Shown here piece after piece: positions 1-7,462 of a DNA stretch of 64,000 bases (within the stretch, counting starts at the first letter, position 1; every line of letters begins with the position of its first letter). The notes under the pieces were generated by a model. It was not told the DNA's origin and did no database searches. It saw only the letters and a program-made list of their open reading frames with translations. The position numbers were made by a program, and so were the translations under genes. Origin of the DNA: Streptomyces sp. NBC_00414 (lineage in GTDB: Bacteria > Actinomycetota > Actinomycetes > Streptomycetales > Streptomycetaceae); assembly GCF_036038375.1 (NCBI RefSeq), contig NZ_CP107935.1, forward strand, positions 4,588,001 through 4,652,000, in the 5' to 3' direction.

Positions 1-56
1 GGTGCCTCGGTCAGCAGGATCGTCGCGGCCGAGGTCTCCACACGGATGGTGCGCAA
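1..56 (-). CDS. Start of a conserved small AICE protein (partial, runs off the window)
   Basis: Reading leftward from a TTG codon at 56-54 gives MRTIRVETSAATILLTEA before the edge. A ribosome site AGGGAG lies about eight bases upstream of the TTG. I recall very similar short proteins encoded beside the transfer/spread genes of Streptomyces integrative elements, but no function is known to me. One copy of the GntR-type operator (72-87) lies just upstream, so the gene is probably repressed by the adjacent regulator. The 3' end is outside the window. Confidence 0.6.
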   Translation of the reverse strand, partial: MRTIRVETSAATILLTEA

Positions 57-71
57 GGTTTCTCCCTATCT

Positions 72-87
72 ACTCGTCTAGATGAGT
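72..87. promoter_or_regulatory. GntR-type operator, copy 1
   Basis: ACTCGTCTAGATGAGT is a near-perfect 16-bp palindrome (one mismatch between halves). It sits 16-31 bases upstream of the TTG start of the leftmost gene, so binding should block its transcription. Confidence 0.6.
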
Positions 88-146
88 GGCATTCTGCGAA
101 CCCGGTGGATCCGGGAACGTCGGCCACTCTGACACACAACTTGCCC

Positions 147-162
147 ACTCGTCTATACGAGT
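147..162. promoter_or_regulatory. GntR-type operator, copy 2
   Basis: ACTCGTCTATACGAGT is a 16-bp palindrome with one mismatch between halves. A further half-site, TAGACGAGT, follows at 176-184. Together with copy 1 it forms a tandem operator between the DUF3027-like gene and the leftmost gene. Confidence 0.6.
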
Positions 163-223
163 ATGCATGTTGGAGTAGACGAGTTCGAAGAAGAGACATG
201 GCCCGCCGCCCGACCGCGCGACG

Positions 224-523
224 TCACCCGAAGGAACCGTCCTCACGGATGGCGAAGAACTCGCAGCCGTCGTGCTCGAAACGGGCACGACCATCGAACA
301 GCGAGTCAGGTTGGGTGCAGACTCCCCAGTCCCGCCCCAGCTCTCCACTCAGCGCGACCCAGAAAAGACAGCCTCCGCACTGCTCGTCGAACCACTCATC
401 CCGGTAAGTCGGGTGGCCAGTAGTCCGGTTCAGCGCCGGCAACCAGCGCTCGTGGCAATCGTCGTTGTGTTCACGGTCATCGCCTGTCCAAGCTCTGCCA
501 GGCGTCGAGCGATCCGCGTTCAC
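224..523 (-). CDS. DUF3027-like small protein of the element
   Basis: This 99-residue protein starts at a GTG (523-521) that overlaps the TGA of the GntR gene, so the two are translationally coupled. The core, residues about 42-92, has the motif DEQCGGCLFW, then LGRDWGVC, then FEHDGCEFF. These conserved Cys, Trp and Phe residues match my memory of DUF3027-type proteins common beside such regulators. The Cys pattern could bind a metal. The exact role is unknown; position suggests an accessory of the repressor or of transfer control. Confidence 0.7.
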   Translation of the reverse strand: MNADRSTPGRAWTGDDREHNDDCHERWLPALNRTTGHPTYRDEWFDEQCGGCLFWVALSGELGRDWGVCTQPDSLFDGRARFEHDGCEFFAIREDGSFG

Positions 524-1305
524 GTTGCCGGAAGCTGGTACGACAGCACGTACGCGTCCGCCGCCATGACGGTGTCGCAGACCTCCACGGGCCGCTTCTC
601 GGTGTCGTACGCGGTACGGATCAGATGGATCACAGGGACGCCGGAGGCGAGATGCAGCGTCTTGACCTCGGACGGCGAGGGCATCCGGGCCCGGATTTCT
701 TCCTCGAAGTGGTCGAGGTGGTGGCCGAGTTCTTCGAGCCGGGCGTAGATGCCGCCGGGGCCGGGGTTGGGTTCGGCGATCCGCGTACCGCGGGCGATGT
801 CGAGCGGCAGGTAGGAGGTGGCGAACTCGACCGGACGGCCGTCGAGCAGATACCGGCGCCGCCGGGCCAGCACACGTCGCACGGAACCGAGCCGGGCGGA
901 GATGTCCTGCGTGGCTTTCTCCTCCTTGACCTCCAGGCTGTCCACCTTCGGGTGACTGCCGGCAGCGTCCGCCTCGACGATGAACGCGGACTTCCCCTGC
1001 TCGCGGTGGCGCCGGGCGAACCGGTCGGAGGCGAGCCGCCGCACAGGTGGTCGCGGCCGGACGAACACGCCCTTGCCGTGCTCGGCGTGTACCAGGCCCT
1101 CGCCCTGGAGTACCGAGAAGGAGTTCCGAACGGTCATCCGGGATACGCCGTAGTGCTCGACAAGCTCAGCTTCCGAAGGCAGCTTCTCCCCTTCCTTGAA
1201 GCGCCCACGGTCGATGGCCTCGCGCAGCTGGTCGGCGATCTGCCGGAACACCGCACGATCGCTCGTGGGATCCAGGCCACCGAGCAGGGACGGAAGAGAG
1301 GTCAC
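520..1305 (-). CDS. GntR/UTRA-family transcriptional repressor (KorSA-like)
   Basis: The 261-residue protein has an N-terminal GntR winged helix (about 15-84, with LPSEAELVEHYGVSRMTVR) and a C-terminal UTRA ligand-binding domain (about 95-255). The start is GTG at 1305 with an AAAGGAG ribosome site. A copy of the 16-bp operator lies 13-28 bases upstream of the start, which points to autoregulation. In pSAM2 the GntR protein KorSA represses element transfer and replication and is found near the Nudix protein Pif; the same pairing occurs here with a divergent Nudix gene. The equivalence to KorSA is inferred from context, not from alignment. Confidence 0.88.
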   Translation of the reverse strand: MTSLPSLLGGLDPTSDRAVFRQIADQLREAIDRGRFKEGEKLPSEAELVEHYGVSRMTVRNSFSVLQGEGLVHAEHGKGVFVRPRPPVRRLASDRFARRHREQGKSAFIVEADAAGSHPKVDSLEVKEEKATQDISARLGSVRRVLARRRRYLLDGRPVEFATSYLPLDIARGTRIAEPNPGPGGIYARLEELGHHLDHFEEEIRARMPSPSEVKTLHLASGVPVIHLIRTAYDTEKRPVEVCDTVMAADAYVLSYQLPAT

Positions 1306-1317
1306 GAGTACTCCTTT

Positions 1318-1333
1318 AGGTATCTAGACGAGT
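1318..1333. promoter_or_regulatory. GntR-type operator, copy 3 (autoregulatory)
   Basis: The bottom strand reads ACTCGTCTAGATACCT, sharing its first 12 bases exactly with copy 1. It lies between the GntR start and the divergent Nudix gene, so it can control both. Confidence 0.55.
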
Positions 1334-1388
1334 GGGCGAGTGTTGTTGCTACGGTTGAGAGCCTAGCCATCTGAGAGGGTCGAGGAAC

Positions 1389-1820
1389 GTGACCACTGAC
1401 CGTCCGCACTCCGTGAGCGTTGCCGGAGTCATCGTCGACGACCAGGGCCGGGCCCTCTTGATCAAGCGCCGAGACAACGGCCACTGGGAGCCCCCGGGTG
1501 GCATCGTCGAGCGGGAGGAAACCCTCCCCGAGGCGCTTCAGCGGGAAGTCCTCGAAGAAACCGGCATCAAGATCGCGCTTCCCGCGACCCTCACCGGCGT
1601 CTACAAGAACATGACGGGCCTGATCGTCTCCCTGGTCTTCCGCTGCGAAGCCGCCGACGGCACGCCAACCACCGGGGACGAGACCCGCGCTCTGCGGTGG
1701 GCCACCCGCGAAGAAGTCACCGACCTCGCCGACGAGGCGTACGCGATCCGTGTCCTGGACGCTCTGGACGCGTTGTCTCCACCGGCCGTACGCGCACACG
1801 ACGGCGTGAAACTCGTCTAG
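1389..1820 (+). CDS. Nudix hydrolase (Pif-like immunity/transfer factor)
   Basis: This 143-residue Nudix protein starts at GTG 1389, divergent from the GntR gene. The Nudix box is complete: G38, E44, then REVLEETGI at 52-60, the glutamates that bind the catalytic metal. Nudix enzymes hydrolyse nucleoside diphosphates linked to another group. In pSAM2 a Nudix-motif protein, Pif, blocks transfer into cells already carrying the element; its placement beside a GntR repressor makes the same role likely here. A generic house-cleaning NTP hydrolase remains possible. The stop overlaps a half operator (1811-1818). Confidence 0.85.
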   Translation: MTTDRPHSVSVAGVIVDDQGRALLIKRRDNGHWEPPGGIVEREETLPEALQREVLEETGIKIALPATLTGVYKNMTGLIVSLVFRCEAADGTPTTGDETRALRWATREEVTDLADEAYAIRVLDALDALSPPAVRAHDGVKLV

Positions 1821-1860
1821 CCCGAACCCGCTGCACATGGCGGCCTACCAGCATAAAGGA

Positions 1861-1876
1861 ACTTGTATGCACGAGT
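1861..1876. promoter_or_regulatory. GntR-type operator, copy 4
   Basis: ACTTGTATGCACGAGT matches the outer bases of the other copies (ACT.GT and ACGAGT) and overlaps the ATG of the next gene at 1867. A further half-site TATACGAG follows at 1876-1883. Binding here would cover the ribosome site and start codon. Confidence 0.45.
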
Positions 1877-2295
1877 ATACGAGCACCGCGCGGGTCTGGG
1901 GACTCACTTGCCCAGGTTTCCCGGAAGAGGTCAGCAGGGCCCGCCGCTGGACACGGGACATCCTCAGAGGCTCGCCACTGGCCGACGACGCCGAACTGAT
2001 CGTGAGCGAACTGAGCGCGAACGCGATCCTGCACACCGCCAGCGGCCGGCAGTCGGGCAGCTTTCATCTGGCTCTCGCGATCTCACCGCAGATGGTTGCC
2101 CTGTCGGTCACGGATGCCGGAGGTACTGGCCGGGCCCCGAAGGTCGAGCATCAGGACCAGGAGGCGGAACACGGCCGGGGCCTGAGCATGGTCAGCGCGA
2201 TCGCCCACCGGGTCGTGGTCCACGACAGCGACGGAGGCCACACGGTCACCGCGGAACTCTTCACCGGGGTCCGCCCAGGAGGCCACCCATGCTGA
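1867..2295 (+). CDS. ATP-binding protein of the HATPase_c / anti-sigma kinase fold
   Basis: The protein (about 142 residues) has the GHKL-type ATP-binding fold seen in SpoIIAB/RsbW-like regulators. Visible motifs are the N box in LIVSELSANAILHT, the G1 region VTDAGG and the G2 region EHGRGLSMV. I chose ATG 1867 because AAAGGA lies six bases upstream; an in-frame ATG at 1837 lacks one. Such lone ATPases are abundant in Streptomyces and inhibit or sense through protein partners that are mostly unknown. It overlaps the next gene by seven bases, so they form an operon under operator copy 4. Confidence 0.8.
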   Translation: MHEYTSTARVWGLTCPGFPEEVSRARRWTRDILRGSPLADDAELIVSELSANAILHTASGRQSGSFHLALAISPQMVALSVTDAGGTGRAPKVEHQDQEAEHGRGLSMVSAIAHRVVVHDSDGGHTVTAELFTGVRPGGHPC

Positions 2296-2672
2296 CGAAT
2301 GAACCGCAGTGGGGCTACTGGTGCGAGTGCTGGACGGAAGACCTCGCCGCGGGAACGACACCGGAGCTCCGAGCATCCTTCGACGCGCACTCAGCACCGC
2401 AGGCAGATCGGTGGGTAGCGGTGGCCCTCCGCACGATCTCACCGGCACTCGACGCCGACGCGTCCGACGAGGCTTGGGGGTGGCTCTACGAGGGACGCAC
2501 CCAGACCCGGCAAGCGCTCTTACGCATGCAACCCTGCACGGTCTCAGTGGCCCACGCCAGCACCCGCATCACCTGGACCATCCGCCCGGTCCTCTTCCTG
2601 CCACTCGCACACCGACAGGGCATCGAACTCCCAGCCTGCGCATACGACTTCAAGCCCCAGCAGCCCGACTGA
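2289..2672 (+). CDS. Hypothetical protein, 127 residues, in operon with the ATPase gene
   Basis: The gene starts at ATG 2289 inside the end of the preceding gene (stop at 2293-2295) and ends at TGA 2670-2672. The product begins MLTNEPQWGYWCECWTED and is rich in Trp and Ala, with no signal peptide or membrane segment. I do not recognise a family. Tight coupling to the ATP-binding protein suggests a partner in the same switch. The following 216 bases, up to the convergent NACHT gene, hold no gene I can support. Confidence 0.65.
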   Translation: MLTNEPQWGYWCECWTEDLAAGTTPELRASFDAHSAPQADRWVAVALRTISPALDADASDEAWGWLYEGRTQTRQALLRMQPCTVSVAHASTRITWTIRPVLFLPLAHRQGIELPACAYDFKPQQPD

Positions 2673-2888
2673 GTTACAACTTTCTCTACTGGTTCAAGGC
2701 GGCTCGCTCCGCTCCCCGCGCGCGGCACGGCCCCCGGCCGGGCCTGCGCTCCTGTCTCCGCCCCGCTCCAGCCCAGCCGGCGCCCGTGCCGCGCTCAAAG
2801 CATTCAGCCCGCTTGACGCCAGAGAAGAGGTACGCCGTGGCTGGGTCAGTCGGCTCCACGGCTTTAGTCACCTCCCCGCTCCGGCAGC

Positions 2889-5800
2889 CTAAGGATAATC
2901 AGCACTCGTGGGGATAACACGACGAGTTAATTCCTTCGCACGGTAACGAACAGGGTTGAAGACTTTTACACCTCTTGAGGCCAGCGGAGTTAGGTCGAGA
3001 CCATCAGGACAGCCATTCAGCGACACATGCTTCAGGTTGGGCAGATCTAGTATTTCCGAGATGTCTTCAAGGTGATGAGCGTGATCTATCGACACTTTAG
3101 AGAGGTTCTTGAACGAGCTGATTTTCGGAAGCTTAGAACCCTGCCACCTATCCAGGTAAAGATGCGACAGGTTTGGCATACTGAGAGATTCACCGGAATC
3201 AATCACCTTGGATCCGGTAAGGTCGAGAACTTCAATGGACGGACTATTGAATTCCGACAGCGAGACCCCGGCAGTGTAGTCTTGAATTCCGAGCCACTGC
3301 AGCTCGGATGACCTCAGAAAATCGCGCAACCCATCGATGCCACCTGGACTCTCTAGAACGAGAGTCCGCAAACTACCAAGGCGAAGCAAAGGGCTTACAT
3401 CCTGTAGCTGGCTACATTTTCGCAGAATGAGCCACTTCAGCCTTTCCTGACTCCAGACAGGTTCAAAATCCCCTACCTCGGTCAAGTGCCCCAGGCCGAG
3501 CAAGCGTAGGTCCAGAGTGCGCAGAGGGCCCAGATCTGTCATCCCTTCAACCCAGGCCCGAAACTCGCTCAGACTGGAAAGGCGCTCCACCCAGCAAAGG
3601 TCGTCAATTTCGTCACTCACCAAGATGACGTCTTCTAGTCGCGTATGATTACCGAGTTCGCGATGATCGACGTCTAGTATTTCCCCATGGAACCTTTTAG
3701 TCAGGCTGCGAACTGGCTCCAGCATCGAGGCGTCGGGCACCATTCCATCGAATTCCAATGCCTGAACTTGTGGCAGACGTTGGACGTATGGAAGGTGCTC
3801 AGAGTTACTGAGGGACAGAACCCCATCGACCAAAGGGACGTGTGACAGAACTTTCTGAGCATACTCCTCAGAGTCATAATGGCCCCAACCCATTATCAGC
3901 TGCTGCTGAACCAGCTTTCTGGAATCCGAGGCATACTTACTCAGAAGCTCTAGCGCTTCTGGACCGTTAATAGAGTAAGCCGACCTGACTACATTAGCGG
4001 CAGTGGCATGCGTCAGCCCTAATAGGCTATTAGGAAAGAAGCGCAGTACTGCATCACCAGCTCTCGGCAGCGAGTTAGCCTCGCTTTCATTCCTTGGCGG
4101 AATTAGGCTACTCAAACACTCGTCGAGCCTGCTGGATAGCTCACGAGGTATGTCAGGCATCGTTTCAAAACAGGCCGACACGAGCAGGCGCAAAGGCCTC
4201 CGATATCTGGGCTCAGTTTCGATCCGACGCAGCAGCCCATCTACGAGTTCACGCCTCAGCGGACTATTTGCATGTCCTGCGGCCATAATGACAGTATCGC
4301 GCCACTGATCCAAGTGCGCTTTGGCTACCAAAGGCTCAACGTCGCCATCTTCAGAAGCCTGCCTGGCAGTCAGGTACTCCTGAAATGTTCGATGAATGAA
4401 ATCGATTCTCCCAAGAATCGGCTCCCGAATTACGCCGCTCCGCTGGATTAAATGATCAAGCACAGAATCAGCCGAATAATTGAGATGCGGCATTGCCTTG
4501 ATCTTCTCTTGCACGCGTCGCTGAACGGCACTTTTGGCCATCTCGGAACGATTAGTCATGGAGAGACACCAAGCAATGTCTTGGAGAATAACAACTTTCT
4601 GACGTCGCTCCAGAGAGACCTCAAGGTAACTGGGAATCTGCCTCTCAGCATCCCGCCTCTCAAGCAACATTTCCAGGGCCGCCGCGTAGACCCCCATGCG
4701 ATCTCGGGGAAGTTGCATACGCCGGTCAAGATTCAGCGCACACAACATGGCCGCTAGAAGCGGTGTAGTGGCCAACGCCTGCAAGTGCGGCTGACTACCG
4801 AGTCGTCGCAAAAGAGCCCTTTGATAACCCGGCAGCTCGCCAGGTTTGCATGGATACACTCCGGAATCCAGAACGGCTGCATGCCAATGAGTGATGAATT
4901 CTCGGACGTCGGCCGATGTCATGCGCTCTAACTGAGCCGAGCGGAAACCTTCAGCGTCCAGCCAAGAAGAAGCCGCAGCAGACGGGCGCGAAGTCACGAC
5001 TATCCTCAGTTCCGGATACGCCGCGATAATCGACCTCAGCCATGCCCGAATTTTTGGACGTCGTCGTCCTGAAAGTTCATCAACTCCGTCAACTAGAAGA
5101 AGAGCGCGTCCGGTTGCTAGTTGCCGATGTACCCAACCCGCAGGCATTATCCCGGCAATACTTGGAGTTGTGGCGCGCACGAATTCTTCTGGAGCAGGCA
5201 ATTCCCCATCCGAATGGCTACGCAGCTTAATCAGGAAGGGAACCATTCCATTCCATGACGCCAACTCGCGTTTAAAAGTAGAACGGGATGCGGATGTCGC
5301 AATCCAGTGTAGGAGGGTACTCTTCCCAGAGCCGGCCTCACCCCTGATGAGATTGCGAGGACTTCCCGCTAACACGCTTTCTACACGTAAGGATTTTCCG
5401 GATCCCAATATTTCTACGGGTCCATCAGATCCAGGCCTCACGTCATCCGAGTCTTCCTCAGATTCCCATTCATTGGTGACACTGAGGCTTATGTAGGCGA
5501 TACTGAGAGTCGCTCGCGGCGTAAAGTTGCTTACCGGCACGCCGAAAACTTCAACCTCACTCAGCGAGTCTGACAATAGGCGTAGATAACGGTTTTTAAA
5601 TTCGCCGTCAAATTCCTCACCATCCGGCGACTCCAAACGCCGAACAGGTAAGCGGCTAAGCGCAAGTGACACGTTTGCAGAAATCACCGAAAGGCGACTC
5701 AGCGCCTCGCTTGCGGCTCTTGGAGTGTATTGCGGGAGGAGCTGGACAATCTGTACCAGGCATTCGCAGCACTCCTGGATGACTAGTTCGTAGAATCTTT

Positions 5801-6212
5801 CCCCCGCTTCAGAGAGTCCCAGACGCACCAGTCTTTTTCGGTTTCCTGCGACAATGGAGCGGGCTAGGCTAGATCCCTCACCGTCAGCCTGGAATACGGA
5901 GTCATCTGACAGATCAGACAGAGACAGGGACCGAGTAGCTTCAGCTATCGCGGCCAATTTGTCATTTTCACTGAGCGATCCGTATTCGATTTCCGCCATT
6001 ACTTTAATTCGCTCAGCTACCGAGTCGGATATATCGTCCAACTGGCGCTCAAGTCGGCGGCGAGAAAAAGCATCCCGGAAGTTCAACCCTATAAGTTCAG
6101 TAAGGGGCTTGGAGCGATCCGCCGCGCTTCTGCGATTTGACAGCCACTGTCGACCTGCCCGATCAACAACCACGCGACCAACGCTCACAGCTGCAGTCTC
6201 AAGCAAAGCCAT
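2889..6212 (-). CDS. NACHT-domain STAND NTPase with N-terminal helical domain and C-terminal leucine-rich repeats
   Basis: With ATG 6212 as start the protein has about 1107 residues. The N-terminal 245 residues are helical and include FYELVIQECCECLV and EVEVFGVP, resembling NACHT N-terminal helical domains. The NTPase follows: Walker A GEAGSGKST (about 291-299) and Walker B LLLVDGVDEL (about 371-380). The last 350 residues carry leucine-rich repeats such as LRTLDLRLLGLGHL. Bacterial NACHT proteins are known antiviral sensors that kill or arrest the infected cell. Base composition is far from its neighbours: line 3061-3120 has 27 G/C of 60. The reading frame stays open to 6554, and starts at 6272 or 6356 are possible; no ribosome site is decisive. 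It stands alone beside the attachment site. Confidence 0.85.
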   Translation of the reverse strand: MALLETAAVSVGRVVVDRAGRQWLSNRRSAADRSKPLTELIGLNFRDAFSRRRLERQLDDISDSVAERIKVMAEIEYGSLSENDKLAAIAEATRSLSLSDLSDDSVFQADGEGSSLARSIVAGNRKRLVRLGLSEAGERFYELVIQECCECLVQIVQLLPQYTPRAASEALSRLSVISANVSLALSRLPVRRLESPDGEEFDGEFKNRYLRLLSDSLSEVEVFGVPVSNFTPRATLSIAYISLSVTNEWESEEDSDDVRPGSDGPVEILGSGKSLRVESVLAGSPRNLIRGEAGSGKSTLLHWIATSASRSTFKRELASWNGMVPFLIKLRSHSDGELPAPEEFVRATTPSIAGIMPAGWVHRQLATGRALLLVDGVDELSGRRRPKIRAWLRSIIAAYPELRIVVTSRPSAAASSWLDAEGFRSAQLERMTSADVREFITHWHAAVLDSGVYPCKPGELPGYQRALLRRLGSQPHLQALATTPLLAAMLCALNLDRRMQLPRDRMGVYAAALEMLLERRDAERQIPSYLEVSLERRQKVVILQDIAWCLSMTNRSEMAKSAVQRRVQEKIKAMPHLNYSADSVLDHLIQRSGVIREPILGRIDFIHRTFQEYLTARQASEDGDVEPLVAKAHLDQWRDTVIMAAGHANSPLRRELVDGLLRRIETEPRYRRPLRLLVSACFETMPDIPRELSSRLDECLSSLIPPRNESEANSLPRAGDAVLRFFPNSLLGLTHATAANVVRSAYSINGPEALELLSKYASDSRKLVQQQLIMGWGHYDSEEYAQKVLSHVPLVDGVLSLSNSEHLPYVQRLPQVQALEFDGMVPDASMLEPVRSLTKRFHGEILDVDHRELGNHTRLEDVILVSDEIDDLCWVERLSSLSEFRAWVEGMTDLGPLRTLDLRLLGLGHLTEVGDFEPVWSQERLKWLILRKCSQLQDVSPLLRLGSLRTLVLESPGGIDGLRDFLRSSELQWLGIQDYTAGVSLSEFNSPSIEVLDLTGSKVIDSGESLSMPNLSHLYLDRWQGSKLPKISSFKNLSKVSIDHAHHLEDISEILDLPNLKHVSLNGCPDGLDLTPLASRGVKVFNPVRYRAKELTRRVIPTSADYP

Positions 6213-7249
6213 GCTCTCAGCCCCCCACCTCTGAAGCAACTCTGCACGAGTATGCCAGCGTGCCCACATCATCGTGTAGAGATCAGAGAATCCACTGCTG
6301 TGAGCTGTCGTCCTCACATGCTTCAGAGTTCTGGTGCGGATGGCGTAGTTCGACATCGTCTCCAACCAGAGACCACCGGTGCCGAGGTGTCTGACCTGAT
6401 GGCAAAGCCTGATCCATTCCATCGGCGGGCCCACGCGTACCACAAGCGCACAAGACCGAGTGGGGAACAACGCGGAATCACAGTGAAGGATCACGACCGA
6501 ATCGTTCGCCCAGGTCAGCGCCCGAATCCGCCATAGATGATCGCAACTTCCCAAGTTGAGGGCTCAGGCACCGTCAGCATGTGCCAGCCATCGTTGCTGC
6601 TCTGCGACGGCACTGACAGCGTGGCTGAGGCTGGTGGGGGTGCAGCGAGGCATACGCGCGCCTGGTCCGTCGCACCCGTCGTCGTGGCTGACTGTCGTCG
6701 ACAGAGGTTCGTGCCACTACCGTGCCAGAAGCAAAGGAGAGCGCTGCACAGTGCAGCCGCGGTCATAGAGATGCCTCCGGCGGGGGCGCTCCGACTCCGG
6801 GATGGAGGGGGCGCCGCTGGCGGGTGTCGGCCGAGTGGGGTGTGCGTGGGGAGCTCTCATCCCGTCCACCGCCGACCCAGGCAGAGCCGAGCAGACGCGG
6901 TTCAGGGGCGTCAAGGTCGTTCGTACAGTGGCGCGCTCCACCTTGACGCCCCTGAACCACGCCTGCTCCACGGTGTGTGGGTCGACGGCAGACGGGATGA
7001 GAGCTGGGGACAGTGGTGGGCTGAGTCTGTGTGGAGAGTGCAAGTAGACCCCTGGTGAGCCGAGAAGAACTGATTGTTGGAGTCAAGGCAATGGTCTGCC
7101 CCGTCAGCGACTGATCTCTATAGAGCTACGAAGAAGACTTCTTGACATCCACGGCTGACATCAACGACGTCGGACGGGAGCGAACGCCAGCAACCCTGGC
7201 CGGCCATCGCACCAGTCGATGACAGCCGACGAACCGTGCTGGGATCGAA
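6213..7249. other. Gene-poor terminal segment of the element
   Basis: About 1 kb lies between the NACHT start and the tRNA fragment. I see no convincing gene. It holds the long inverted repeat at 6851-7006 and two short palindromes close to the border: CTCTATAGAG (7116-7125) and AAGAAGACTTCTT (7131-7143), possible integrase or excisionase arm sites. The NACHT promoter must lie at its left end. Confidence 0.5.
6851..7006. repeat. Long imperfect inverted repeat (two 67-nt arms)
   Basis: Arms at 6851-6917 and 6940-7006 are inverted copies matching at about 55 of 67 positions by my count. The innermost 19 bp (6899-6917 with 6940-6958) match perfectly, and the spacer is 22 nt. As single-stranded DNA or RNA it would form a long hairpin. 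Confidence 0.8.
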
Positions 7250-7294
7250 CTCCTAAAGCGGGTGTCGCAGGTTCGAATCCTGCCGGGGGCACCA
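7250..7294 (+). pseudogene. 3' fragment of tRNA-Arg(CCU): attachment site of the element
   Basis: The segment has an anticodon loop CTCCTAA (7250-7256, anticodon CCT 7252-7254), the anticodon 3' stem AGCGG, a T arm GCAGG-TTCGAAT-CCTGC (7268-7283... loop included), the acceptor 3' strand CGGGGGC and ACCA. The bases upstream (TCGAA instead of the required CCGCT stem) do not fold as a tRNA, so the 5' half is absent. This is the classic duplicated attachment end left by tRNA-targeting integrases; the intact tRNA should be at the other border. Confidence 0.85.
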
Positions 7295-7299
7295 GTTCT

Positions 7300-7339
7300 G
7301 AAGGGGGTCACCTCCGGGTTTCCGGAGGTGACCCCCTTC
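7300..7339 (+). terminator. Strong hairpin terminator after the tRNA fragment
   Basis: A perfect 18-bp stem (7300-7317 with 7322-7339) closes a GTTT loop. It starts six bases after the tRNA 3' end, so it is the original terminator of the tRNA gene and also faces the convergent ferritin-like gene. Confidence 0.85.
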
Positions 7340-7462
7340 TGGCATCCAGAACTGACGTCGGGCGGGGGTTCGATGATCGGCCCGTATCGAAGCCGCAGGT
7401 AACCTGCCCACGCCCCAGCCGCTCTCCCGAGGAGGTGGTAGAAGGCGGCGGGCCCTCTCTGG

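Larger units (their letters stand above)
1..7294. mobile_element. End of an integrated AICE (pSAM2-like conjugative element)
   Basis: The segment combines a KorSA-like GntR repressor, a Pif-like Nudix protein, a conserved AICE gene start at the left edge, shared operators, and a 3' tRNA fragment at its right border. AICEs integrate by site-specific recombination into the 3' end of a tRNA gene and leave a duplicated tRNA 3' end at the far border. Integrase, Rep and Tra genes are not visible and should lie left of the window. The NACHT-LRR gene next to the border looks like cargo. That this is an AICE is inferred from these genes; the tRNA fragment is seen directly. Confidence 0.8.

Noticed and set aside
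6213..6554. N-terminal extension of the NACHT protein to residue 1221
   Set aside because: The extra residues are not protein-like and no ribosome site precedes the distal starts.
6537..7086. Overlapping reading frames of 107-173 codons on both strands
   Set aside because: Their similar peptides (DAPEPRLL) arise because the DNA is an inverted repeat; no ribosome sites or family motifs.
7200..7294. A complete tRNA gene
   Set aside because: The bases before the anticodon loop cannot form the D arm, the 5' acceptor strand or the anticodon stem.
7126..7311. 61-codon reading frame on the bottom strand containing PGRIRTCDTRFRS
   Set aside because: This peptide is the well-known false translation of the antisense of a tRNA T arm. 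The DNA is the tRNA-Arg fragment.
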